Source of the DNA: Desmodesmus armatus | Taxonomy: Eukaryota; Chlorophyta; Chlorophyceae; Sphaeropleales; Scenedesmaceae | Length of the DNA stretch: 64,000 nt | Direction of reading: 5' to 3' | NCBI GenBank assembly: GCA_007449985.2 | Contig: VIIQ02000062.1 | Coordinates: 1 to 64,000 of the forward strand | The notes under the pieces: generated by a model | What the model saw: the letters and a program-made list of their open reading frames with translations, nothing else | Told to the model about the DNA's origin: nothing | Database searches by the model: none | Part shown: positions 37,887-49,725 of the stretch, piece by piece | Layout of the letters: each line of letters starts with the position of its first letter | Numbering within the stretch: position 1 is the first letter of the stretch | Program-made: the position numbers and the translations under genes

Positions 37887-40681
37887 CTTATGTGTGCAGA
37901 GGTATCAAGCCCAACCAGACCAGTGTGAAGTTCATCTTCAGGAGCTTCATGGATAAGGTGGCAACCCCAAGGTGTGATGCATGGCTGAGTGTGGTTTGGT
38001 GCTTTGAGTGACTGTCAGTGCTGTCGGGTGATTTTGTGGTTTAGGGTTTAGGGGTTTGAAGAAATGTATCCACGCTTTTAAAGCCCCCTTGCAGGCTGCT
38101 TCCTGGAAGCTGAGCTTGAACCACAGCACAGACCTGTAGTACCTAGGTAGTGCCTGTGCCGTACTGATGGCACCCCCCCCCCTCACAAGGTCACTGGCTA
38201 GCCAGCCATGGGCTCTCATGGTGCCTGTCAATGACCTTGCATGATGGCACTGGGCACACCAATCCTTACGTCAGTTCATGACCAGGGATACCCAGTTAAT
38301 CTCTCCTCCAGGTGATGCCAATGCTGCCGCACTTGCTGTGTGGACCTCCAGCCGACGCTGCTGCATGTGCTGCTTGTCTCCCGTGCCCCTCCCTCTTGCA
38401 GCCGTCCGTTCTACTTCCACACTGACGAGGCTCGCTTGGGGTCCCTGCTTAGGGCTGTTGGAGAGGATGGTGTCAAGCCTACCCCCGTGGTGCTGCCTGC
38501 TGTGTGAGTGCACGGTAATGGATGCTGACTAATAGACTTCCGCGATGCCACCCATGAGTATCAAGCATACATTCCTTGAGTAATCACTCCGTGTTATGAT
38601 AAGAATTCAGCTTGATGGATCCAAATGATACAAGCACACGACAGCTCAGCTGAACTTGCACGTTCGTACCCCACCTGTAAAACGAAGCCGCTGGAAGCAT
38701 GACGAGCCAGTGTGCTCAAGTGGCTGTGATAGAACTGCACCATCCTGCAGATTTGTTGACACTTTCTGCGTGTGTGCTGCTGCTGGTGCGGTTGCAGTGC
38801 CCCATCTGACCCCAAGCAGGCTGACATCTGGTGAGTCAAGCCAGCTGATACATCGGGGTGGGGGTGTGTGGGGCCCCCGGGCATGGGTGGGTTGGGGGGG
38901 GGGGGGATTGTAGGGTTTTGGGGGTGAGTCAAGCCAGCTGAAAGATCGGGTTGGGGGTGTGTGGGGTGGGGGTGGGTAGGGGTGGGGGCGATTGTAGGGG
39001 TTTGGGGTTGAGTCAAGCCAGCTGAAAGATCGGGTTGGGGGTGTGTGGGGTGGGGGTGGGTAGGGGTGGGGGCGATTGTAGGGGTTTGGGGTTGAGTCAA
39101 GCCAGCTGAAAGATCGGGTTGGGGGTGTGTGGGGTGGGGGTGGGTAGGGGTGGGGGCGATTGTAGGGGTTTGGGGGTGAGTCAAGCCAGCGGAAAGATCA
39201 GGGTGGGGCGTGTGGGGTGAAATTGGACATGGGAGGGCGCCTGGGTAGGGTTGGAGATAGGGGTGTGCAAGGCAACGGGGCAATTACGACAGTACTATGG
39301 CCGTGACATGCCTATCAATTACCTGATCGATCAGGTACATGGGCATGATATCATGCCCATGTTTGAGAGCTTGCTGACAATCATCTGCTGCTGCTGCAGG
39401 TACCGCAACCTGGTGAAGTCAGAGTACCAGGGCTGTGGACACGTACGCCTCATGCTGTGAGTGTGGGCTTGGGAGACCCGGGTGGTTTGAGGGGTTGCCA
39501 TGCTTATGCAAGCCAGACACACATGTGGCATGTCATGAGGACGGTCCTCACATCACAATCAGCATCAACATGCATCTGTGCTGCTGCTGCTGCTGCTGTG
39601 GTTATCTGCACCCAGCGCCAGGCTTGAGCGCTTGTTCCTGTACACGCCGTGGTTCTTGACAGGCCAACAACTGTGCCATGCACTTTGCTGTGTGCTTGCT
39701 GCCCCTGCTGCTGCTGCTACTGCCGCCATGCAGGTCTGACCCCAAGGCTCACCTGCCTAGGCCGGCCTACATCCCCCCAAACCCCTTCGTTAGTTCTTTG
39801 CCTACTGCTGGCTCACCCCTGCTGCTGCTGCTGCTGCTGGCGCCATGCAGGTCAAACCCCAAGGCCTACGGCCTGTCTTCTGCCTACATCCCTCAAGAGC
39901 TCCTTCGCCAGTTCTTTGCCTACTGGTGGCCCACACCTGCGGGCTCAACACAGCAGCAGAAGGTCATGTTTTCAGTGAAGCAAGGCCCATTGGCCGGAAA
40001 GGCTATTGCCGTGGTGGTGAATGAAGGCCCAGGCTGCAAGGACAATACACCTGCTGTTGTGGCGTCCTACAGGGATCATCCGTGTTTGTGTTCCATCAGG
40101 TGAATGGGGTGCAGGGTGCCTTTGGAGACGTCCAGGCTTGCACGAAAATGGAAGGGCAGTTGCAACTATCACTTTTGCTGTTGCTGTTTCTGGTGAAGAT
40201 GTCTTGCGCGTCTGTGGGAATATAGCCTGCATGGTGTTGGCTGCTTGTTTGGGAAGCAGGGCGCATTGCAGGCGCTTGCAGCACTGCAATGCCCCCCTGC
40301 ATTGCGTGTGCCGCACCAAATCTGACGCTACAAACATGCTGTGTGAGCCTGGGGGAATTACTAAGCCCGGTCTGATGTTTGCTGCCTCCTACTGCTGATA
40401 CCCTCCCCGTGATTGCTGCTGTTGTCCCCCACACCCCCCCTCCCTGCGCGGCCACTTTGCAGGCCGCTGTCTCCGACTTCCGTGCGCAAGTACTAGCCCC
40501 TTTCTTTGCCGAGGTTGCAACCAACACCAAGTTCTGGGGCAAAGCCATTAAGTTTGACATGTCTGAGTTCATCAAGAGAGTGGAGGCCCTGTTTACAACA
40601 CAGCTGACCTACACTGTCACCAACCTGTCGCCTGCAAATGGAGTGGCAATGTTCAAGGTGTCCTACAAAGTCAAAAGCTGA
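36827..40681 (+). CDS. secreted protein with a carbonic-anhydrase-like metal motif
   Basis: Exons: 36827-37086, 37494-37544, 37900-37971, 38402-38503, 38798-38830, 39400-39456, 39851-40016, 40073-40099, 40463-40681; 328 residues, in phase. A hydrophobic N-terminus (residues 3-18, LPVTLLALLLSAAVNG) looks like a signal peptide, so the protein is probably secreted or periplasmic. C73-V-D75-A-R77-G-x-D followed by TPGGD (85-89), H134 in FHTDE and C185-G-H in YQGCGHVRLM recall the Cys-His-Cys ligands plus Asp-Arg pair of zeta and beta carbonic anhydrases. The CVD(G/A)RG..PGG stretch is closest to the zeta (cadmium-type) class as I remember it. The function is inference from motif only. The 27-nt exon 8 and its 56-nt upstream intron are the least certain parts. 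Confidence 0.75.
38831..39220 (+). repeat. intronic G-rich minisatellite that repeats the 5' splice site
   Basis: Five units start at 38831, 38924, 39007, 39091 and 39176 (83-93 bp). The first begins at the donor of exon 38798-38830. All carry gtgagtcaagccagc or gttgagtcaagccagc followed by G-rich DNA with gggggtgtgtgggg. Confidence 0.9.
39731..39818 (+). pseudogene. diverged copy of the start of exon 39851-40016
   Basis: Behind the same ccatgcag acceptor it reads SDPKAHLPRPAYIP, against SNPKAYGLSSAYIP in the exon. A frameshift precedes the FFAYW counterpart. It could also be a rarely used alternative exon. Confidence 0.7.
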
Positions 40682-40990
40682 TCACTTCTAGGTGTGAGTG
40701 CACACTGGCAGATCGGATGCAACAACGCGTGCCATATTGAGTGAGGATTTTATTGGGATTGGAAGGACAGTGGGGAGGTAAGCCTTGTGCCGAAACCAGC
40801 GGCAAGGATTGCTGACCGTCCAGCAGCGGCTGCTGTGCAGCGTTTGGGACAGGGTGCTTGATGAACCTGCAATCATGGAGGTTGGTTGGGGGTGAGGGTC
40901 AGAGTCCAGACTGACAAGGCATGGGGTGATGGGATTGGTCATTAGGAGGTGAGGAGTGGCTGATCAGCAGATCTTTGCAAGTGAGGAGTG

Positions 40991-41540
40991 AGGTCATGTG
41001 AAGGGAAAGTGTGATGTACGGTGATGCCAGTCTAGTTGGACTAGGTGGCTTTGCGAGTGAGGAGTGTGATGTCAAGGCGAGTGAGGTTTGAAGAGTGAGA
41101 CGGGAGGTTTTGGATTGTCAGCGGGAGTGGGGAGTGAGGTCATGTGAAAGGAAAGAGTGTTGTCACTCCATTTGGACGGGGTGGCTTTGCGAGTGAGTGT
41201 GATATCGAGGCGAGTGAGGTTTGAAGAGTGAGACGGGAGGTTTCGGATTGTCAGCGGGAGTGGGGAGTGAGGTCATGTGAAAGGAAAGAGTGTTGTCACT
41301 CCATTTGGACGGGGTGGCTTTGCGAGTGAGTGTGATATCGAGGCGAGTGAGGTTTGAAGAGTGAGACGGGAGGTTTCGGATTGTCAGCGGGAGTGGGGAG
41401 TGAGGTCATGTGAAAGGAAAGTGTGATGCCACTCAAGCTGTACTGGGTGGGCTTGGGAGTGAGGATTGTGATCTCGAGCAAGTGATGTCCGGAGAGTGGG
41501 AAGGGAGGTTCAGATTGTCAGCGGGAGTGGGGCAGTGAGG
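40991..41540. repeat. minisatellite, ~133-146-bp unit, four copies
   Basis: aggtcatgtgaa anchors lie at 40991, 41137, 41270 and 41403. The middle copies are nearly identical; the outer ones are diverged. It lies just beyond the 3' end of the secreted-protein gene. Confidence 0.9.
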
Positions 41541-43239
41541 GTTATGATGATTGCGTATTGAGCCAGGTTGTGGTGAAGCAGTGAGATCTTCCTTCAGCGG
41601 ATATCTTCATAACACTTGCACTTTGTTACATCTCTTGCTGCATCTACTTTTTCAGGTCTGCCATTATAGGAACTGCCACTTGTGTGCATGCATATGCACA
41701 TGCCAGAAGACGTGCTTGCTGTTGCATTGCTTTGTCAGGTGTTGTCAGGTGTTGCCAGGTGTTGTTTAAACTTTCAGGAGGCTTTTTAGCCACGTACCAG
41801 GATGTGCTGTGTTGCTTAGGCCCCTTGCGAGTTTTTCTTGTGCTTTTGTTGCTGTTGCTTGTGTGTCAACCCCGGCCTGCCGACCTCATTTCTTGCTGTT
41901 TGACGGTATTGGTGCTTGCGCATGCTGCCAGCACATGCGGCATGTCTCGGGGGCTACAGTGCGCCCATTGGCAGTGCAGTGCTGCACACTGCAGTGCAGA
42001 TCTGTGTTTAGTGCCTCCACTGGCGCAACACTGTTGTTGCACAGTGCTGTACTGTGCACCCACTGGTGGTACCACAGTGCTTTGCACTTCTGTGCGCAGC
42101 TGCACAATGTCTCCATTCATTGAGCATTGCACCGCGGCAGTGCAGGTGCATTGCTGTCACAGCAGTGGCGTAAGTGACTGCTGTGGTTCACAGGGTGAGG
42201 GACCAGCTGTCCTTGTGTTAGCATGGAAAGGGGAGGTGTCTGCGGTTCAAGGGCAGGCTGCGAGCCACTGCCTGCCAAGTGGTGCTTGCGGTAGAGGGGT
42301 TATGTTGCCAGTGCCAGTAGCACCAACGGATGTATGTGTGTGGGAGAGTGAGAGAGTGCCGGCGGTTAGACTTGCTGCGGGAGTGCTGGGTAAGTCAGTG
42401 TGCAGAGGAATTGTGTGTTGTGAGGATTCGTATGCCTGTTAAATGCCGTGTGTCTGGTCACCAGATTGGATCATGACCAGACCACAATGCCATTGGATTG
42501 GAATTGGTGAGGGCAGGAGCCTCAGGCTCCACTGGAGCTCACTGTGCGGCAAGAACTACGTATACTGCATGCACGATATGTGTTCCTCCTATACGGAGTG
42601 CGTTCAACCATTCAGTTACTTACATGCACATTCAAAGCTGTGCACAATTGCGATACGACCTTGTCATGGTATCTGATGGTGCATTGCCACAGCCTGTGCT
42701 ACTGTGGACCCATCACTGGTTCGCTGGTGCAAAGTGCACAGTGAATGGTGGCAGGAGCCCCATCACTGTTACTGTTACTGCTACATTACACACAGGGCCG
42801 ACTTGTTGTTCTGTCACGTTTTGGTTCTGCCAGTTGACAGACCTTTGTACATACATGAATATGTTGTGTGAATCCCTGTCTTTGGCTTGCTCGCTGTGCT
42901 TGGAACCCATTGAGTTTGTGTTGCTTCACATGGGGTCTGTGTGCAAATGGGTGTGACGGTTTGCATGGGGTATGTGAATGTGTGTGGGTGTTCCCTGCCA
43001 AGCTGGCAGTTTGGGTGTAGGTGATGTGGTGTGAACATTTTTCAGCAGTCTTCAGTGTGTGGGCCAAGGAATGCCTTTGTCTTGTCAAGAATCGCACAAG
43101 TGTGGTGTGGGGGCCTTCTGGCGTGTTGCTAGGTCAGGTCGTGACCAAGGTCTCAACGCCCTTCTGTCACAGCGTGGTATCGCCTTCCCTTTAACCGGTC
43201 CCGTACCTCAAAAGGTCTACGCCCCACTTAGTCCGTCAG

Positions 43240-43280
43240 AGTGTTTGGGGGGGCTGCGCCCCCCCAGACCCCCCCGCCTC
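43240..43280. repeat. GC-hairpin repeat, single copy
   Basis: ggggggctgcgcccccc is a near-perfect palindrome followed by a C-rich tail. The same core occurs in the array at 47141-47425. Confidence 0.8.
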
Positions 43281-43672
43281 TCTGGCCTCTATGTGTCACA
43301 TTGTGATCCAACTCAGCAGGCAGCACCTGGATTCCATGCTTGTCTTTTGCCGTTTCTATGGTGGTGACACGGTATGGTGTGTGCATGAGTGATTGGTACC
43401 TGATACCTGCATGGACGAGCTTGCATGCGCGATGACCCTAGTCCTGTCGTGAAGGAACACACAATGCAATGATCCGTGCTGCACAGACTGATAGCAAGCA
43501 CACACATTCGTGAGGCGGGACAGCTAGATCAAGTGGGTGAGGCCCCCGCATAACGTTGCTGTGGGTGGGTGCGCACTGCAGGCTGCAGAAGCCAAAACAA
43601 CATAGACAGGCGAAACGCTCGTATCTGCTGTGTGCAGTAATACACAGGGCTATGTGGCTCACACCCTGGGCG

Positions 43673-43762
43673 GCAAAGCTGGAGCACAATCAACTCCGAA
43701 CAGCAAAGCTGGAGCACAATCAACTCCGAACAGCAAAGCTGGAGCACAATCAACTCCGAACA
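43673..43762. repeat. 30-bp unit repeated three times
   Basis: Perfect tandem copies starting gcaaagctggagcacaatca. There are no spacers, so it is not CRISPR-like. Confidence 0.95.
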
Positions 43763-44889
43763 GCTGCAACAGAATGATGAAAGTATCTACGGTTGTCAGG
43801 TAGTGCAGTAGCTCTATAGACGGTAGCAGGGGCCGACTGTATTGGGGGATGTACTGCATGCTACAGCAGGTTTGGGTGAAAGTCACACTATCAAAGTTAA
43901 CCAATCAGCAATGATGAACATTGTGTTCACTAGCAGCACACAGGACATGATGGTGCAAATAGAAAGTGGGGCACAGACTGAGGTGGGTGATGACTTTGGC
44001 TATGCATGCACACATGCCAAGTCATGCCGTTGTCTGGCACGTACACTATTTTCAATCGTATAGTTTACCGTACCAATATTATCCAGCATGTTGCTACGTG
44101 ACGCTGCGCAAAGTGGTACTGCTGCAGATCGATGGTCACTTCGGGCGATCGAGCTAGTGCTGCAAAGGGCAATGGCACAAACGAAGCAAATATTATGAGT
44201 ACATCAAACATGCGTGCGTGTTTCTGGTCGCCGCCGGGGCGTTTTGAGAAAGTGGAGTACTGCTGCAGATGGCTCCCCAGTTCGTGTGTTCAGCATAGTG
44301 CTGCAACGGACAAGCCGGGACCGTATCGGATGTATGTGTATACATTATATGACATTGACAAAGTATCAGCAGCTTCGGTGCAATATACAAAAACGCAGTG
44401 TAAAATGGTGTCAGTGGGGCACCTATGTTGGTCAGCTACTGTGGGTGAATGGGGTGTGTCTTGAGAGCATGCCAGTTTCGTGGTGTGAGTTTCCTCCCAG
44501 GAAAGCACTGCGCAGTGTCAGCAGCAGGTTGGCGTCTTTGTGCATACCGTATATCAAAGGCTCAGCTTGCAGGCTGTTGTGGTGGCGAGCTGCCTTGAAG
44601 GCATGGAGAGTTTGGGGTCTCGGATGCATAGGGTGCAAGGCAGGCTGTGCATGTACTACCGTACTACTGGGGGGTGCCATCCGAGTTGTATTAAGGTGCG
44701 GAGCCTCTCAAGTATTGGGTGCATTGTGACACATCAGCCTTACAGGGCGGCTGGACACCACAACATGCACTACACAGCCCATCACATTCACGTTATGTTG
44801 ACAGAGCTGAGCATGCTGGGGACGTGGCGACTGTGGCGCAGTCACACACGTTCTCCCCCTTAATCAACGCGGCGTGCCTGGCACACCGC

Positions 44890-45055
<166 letters not shown>

Positions 45056-46710
45056 AGAGCTGCGGTATGATGGTGCCAGGCCTGTTCATCATTGTCATGA
45101 TGACATTGGGCGCGGTGCCCGGCACAGTTTGGCCAGCCCCATCTGGTTACCCAAGGCACCTGGCGAACGCATGCCAAGGTTGGGTCGGCACATTCTGAGT
45201 CTGAGAGTCACTTGGATCCATCGCGATGTCGTGTGGATTTGTAGGGCCTTGCGGCCTTCAGACTTGCCTGGGCCTGAGGCTTGCATGTAGCACATAGCAG
45301 CTCTGGCTGCTCCACTAGTAGCTCCGCTCCGGTAGTACAGCTCCGCTTTGGCAAAGGGCCTTTCATTTCATTTCATTTTGTTTGGTCACACCAAGGGCAC
45401 CACACAGCCTGAGCAAGAGCTCGCGTCGATCGACGTGTCAGTGCTGGGCTCTTGGCATCAAATGCCTTCTGCGTGCGCTGCTGCGGCAGTGTGCGTTGCG
45501 ACAATGTTGTCAACACACAGCAGTCCCTGACGCTGTGTTTGCAGAAGCACCAGCAACAGTCCTGCTTCGCACAGTATGTACGCAACGCCATGTGTAAAAG
45601 GCCAGTGGTGTTGCACACTTTCGATATTTGATTTGCACTGGCTGGTGCTAGCATCAGCAAGTTGCTTGCAGTCATCGATGCCTGCACATGCTATGCTTGT
45701 ACATATGCTGCTTGCAAAATGCACCTTGCAAGTATGGTCGGGTGTGTGCAGCTGGCGCTTGTGCCATGTTTGAAGCTGGCAGTGGGGCCCAGTGGGGCAG
45801 GCGGCACTGCAGAAACCGCACAGCCAGTGAGGCATTGCTGCCAGCATTTTGGCAGCCCGGTTGTGGGCCACAAGTGTGCGAATCAGTTGGCAATGCATGT
45901 AACGTATGTCGTACATTAGCCCCTCAGCTGTTGCCTGCAGGTACATGAAAAGTGCAGCATTTGGCGCTGTCGCTGTTGGTCAATCTGATACAATCAAGAT
46001 GTAGTACTGTTATATAATACTAAGCCAATTGAACAACTTGAGCTTGTTCCTCAGTTGTAAACATTACAACTTGTTCCTCAGAGCAGTTGGAACCTGGCAA
46101 TGCCGTGGGCTGCAGAACACAACAAAGCCTGTTGAGCAAGATTTGTAATCCATTTCATGATGCCCGATGCTAGGCATGGGCCAGCAGCAACAACGCACAG
46201 GTCGACAAGCCGCCTGACGCCTACTCAACCAGCCCACTGAGCACTGCAAAGAAAACACCATCCTTCATGATGCAGTCAGTTGCAGGCTTGCACGCGGCGG
46301 CATGGACCATTTGGGATGGCTTGCAATATTCCCAAGTTACAGCCCCGGGGCACAACTGGGCACAACTGGGCCTAGGCAAATGGTACCCCTTGACTTTGCA
46401 CAGCCCTAACTCCTGCTTGGGACCCCCAATGCTGCTGGGGGTTGGCCCATCTGAAAGCCAGGACTGCGAGCTACATGGCTATGTGGTCAAACATGGTCAA
46501 AGATCGACCAGGGTTTTGCAAATTGGGTTTACAAACTGCCTGATACGGCCAAAACAGGCATTGACAAGAGACAATGTTTTAGGGAAGCAGGAACTTCCTC
46601 AAGGATCTTCCTATTCCCTTCTTTCCTTTTCCACAAGGAAATATGAACTTGTCGACCCGCCCAGCCCATATGACTTTCTTGCCTTCCTCACTTTCCTCAC
46701 TTCCTAGCTG

Positions 46711-46920
46711 CCCCCACCCCACCCCTGCTTTCCTCGCTTCCTCGCCTTCCTTGCTTCCTCAGGACCCCCACCAACCCCTGCTTTCCTCCCTTCCTCACCT
46801 TCCTTGCTTCCTCAGGACCCCAACCCAACCCCTGCTTTCCTCCTTTCCTCGCCTTCCTCGCTTCCTCAGGAACCCCCACCGCACCCCTGCTTTCCTGCCT
46901 TCCTTGCTTCTCCAAGAGCC
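46711..46920. repeat. C/T-rich minisatellite, ~53-bp unit, four copies
   Basis: Each unit contains cccctgctttcctc and, except the last, ccttgcttcctcagga with small changes. Confidence 0.9.
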
Positions 46921-47140
46921 CCGGCCACCCTTTGTTTCTCTCATTGCTCACAATCCTTGCTTCACTGCAAGGTCCCACCCCCCGTGTGTCCTCACTAACC
47001 CATCTTGCTTGCCCTTGCTTCCCTGCTGGCACCTGTGCTGCCCTGCCGCAGGGCACCTGTGGTTGGGGCTTGGTGCGGCGTCAAGGACGTGGCGATGTCA
47101 GCCGCTCTGTCCGCACACACGCAGCACAGTGTGCGGACAA

Positions 47141-47425
47141 ACCTTCTACCATTGGGGGGGGGGGGGGGCAAGCCCCCCAACCCCCTATGTGGGGGGCTGC
47201 GCCCCCCACACCCCCCGCCTGTCCGCACACAATGCATCACACGCTAAACCTTCTACCATTGGGGGGGGGGGGCAAGCCCCCCAACCCCCCTACGTGGGGG
47301 GCGCACCCCCGCCTGTCCGCACACAACGCAGCACACGCTAAACCTTCTGTCATTGGGGGCAAGCCCCCCAACCCCCCCATATGTGGGGGGCTGCGCCCCC
47401 CACACCCCCCCCTGTCCGCACACAA
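47141..47425. repeat. three tandem GC-hairpin units
   Basis: Units start at about 47140, 47247 and 47341 with aaccttct..cattgggg. Each contains a ggggg-caag-ccccc hairpin and, in units 1 and 3, ggggggctgcgcccccc, then a cctgtccgcacacaa tail. Similar GC palindromes are common in organelle genomes of chlamydomonadalean algae, but origin is not shown here. Confidence 0.9.
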
Positions 47426-49725
47426 TGCAGCACACACACCTGTACAGTAACCACCAGACTGCAACACTCAAGGCATATTACACTCATGACATATGAGCTG
47501 CTACAGCACACCATGGCTGACGGTAAGGGTTCCTGCTGGGATGCCTAACTAGGTGGCACTTGTAACCTAGTGGTCTGGCATAACGCCGACATGCACATGA
47601 GACAGCGTATACAGCCAAGGGGAGATGCTTGCACAATGACCTGTCCTGCATGCTGGGAGCAGCAGTGGCCAGCACTGCTCAGCTTGAGGAGGGGGGTCCA
47701 TCCACTACAAGTGTACTTGTACACCCTCAACCAGAGACATCGCCTTGTCAAACAACATCCCAATAAAGACATACAGCCAACATCACCGTAATCGATAATA
47801 ATACTCCCACATGTGGGGAAGGGAGGCCTTGGGGTGTACAGTAAATTTAGATTTGGACAAAGATGATTCGTTTGTAGTTACCACGCCTTTGTGACAAGCG
47901 GGCGTTGTTTTGTTCCTTGGATTTCTTCTGGTCAAAGCAGCAGATGGGGCGGTGACACATGTGCAGGCAAAGCGTTTCGATGTCTGCACGCTTCGAGGCT
48001 AATTTTGGACAACCAATTGATGTTACAGCAGTCCATTTCAGTATGGCACACAAAAGGAAGCAAGGAAAGTGAGGAAAGCAGGAAACGGTGCTGAGCCTGG
48101 TGGTTGGGGAAATCCCTTTTCCTGGGACGACTTCTTCAATTCTTTCAATTCCCCTTTTCCTCAAGGATATTCCTCGTTCCGTGGCTCTTTATGTGATTGA
48201 CAAAAGGAACTGGCCTTGTTGTACTGCTTGCAGGGTTGGGACCACTGGTGCCACCCTGCAGTGCTGCAGTCCTTGAGGTGGTGCAGCACAACAAACATCC
48301 ATAAGTCAGTAAACCCTGCTGTGGCCCTACGGCCAGGGGCCCTGAAGTCACAGAGTGCCTTTGACCAGTCCCAGTACAGCCTGTTGTGGCATGCTTGTTT
48401 GGCACCTAGGTAGCCCAGGCGGGTGTGGCATGCATATGCATGATACTTCCACTGTTTGCCGTCTGTCAGCAAGCTTTGCCTGTGCGGAACGCAGCAGGAG
48501 CACTTGCCATCAGCAGCAACATGGACACGCTGCTGGGGGGTTGAATGAATAGCTTTGTCGACTGGTGATAAGCTCGTTCTGTATTGTGTTTATATGTTTT
48601 GCAAGGATGATCAACCGGAAGCTTGAAGCGGAGCCACGTCACTCAGGGTCACTCATGGTCTCGATCGTTCACATACTCTCCCTCACGCGGTCAGACTTGA
48701 AGCAAGCCCCCAAACGGTCTTCTGTAAACCTATGGTGAACATTCCGAGACAGCATTGCGCGCTTCACGCTCAAGAGAGGAATTTGAGGTCACTGCTGATG
48801 TTGATGGGTCCTGCTGGCACTACCCCACCAGGTAGCACCAAGTACCCCACCAATTCAGCCGGAGCAGGCACATGGAACTATCACAAGGGAGCATTCACTG
48901 AATTTGAGGCTGCACAGCCACTAGATTGCCACACAGCCACGACTTCAGCACTGGTGCCACCAACCCGCAGAACCCTGATCCCAAACAGGGCCACAGGCAG
49001 GGTTAGAAGCAGTGACTAGTGGTACCGCCCAGCTGGGATGGTAGAATATGACCTAGAACAAACATTTATGAGGTGCTATGGTGTGCCCATGCCAAGCATT
49101 GGGAGAACCAGGCTGAGAAGGGCACTGGGTCATATATGACCCGGAGGCCCAGTTATGGGTAACAAGAATACGGTAACGGGATGACCACGCATCTTGCTGT
49201 GATCCAGCACGTGTAGCCAGTCAATGCTGCTGGTGTGCGCCTCTGCTGCTGCATGTGCGCAGCTTGGGTTTCGGAAGTGAGCCGCAGCTCATCTTCTCGA
49301 GAGAGCACCAGCGCCCACTCTGCCTCTCCCCAGGCTTCCCAGTCTCCTGGGGTGGGCTGTATGCTACTGCTCTGCCCTGGCCACATCAGATACGCCGGAG
49401 TGGCCGTGGGTGTCGTGAGGTTTTTGCATGTGCTGTGGAGTACGGACACTGCTCCTGCCAATTGGCAAGCAGTGCTGCAAGCAGTCCTCTACAATACAAG
49501 TACTTGTAGTGGAGCCAGCAGCTGACAGATTTTGAAAGCAGGTGAAGCGGCGCGGCTTGTTCCGAACAGCTAATGAGGCGACGGCAGCGTTGTTGACATA
49601 TCTGTCGCTACATGCGGCATGTAACATGCCCATCCTCATTGTCTCTTCAAGATCTACTGATCAAAGGGACCAAGTCCCGGCATTCCATGAATGCATCAGT
49701 GGCTGTCGCCTATTGCAAATAGACT

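Noticed and set aside
43673..43762. Short CRISPR-like repeat
   Set aside because: Three 30-bp copies abut directly with no spacers.
46267..46707. 146-codon plus-strand ORF in the gene-poor region
   Set aside because: No recognised domain or exon partners, and its end runs into a C/T-rich minisatellite. I could not support it as a gene.
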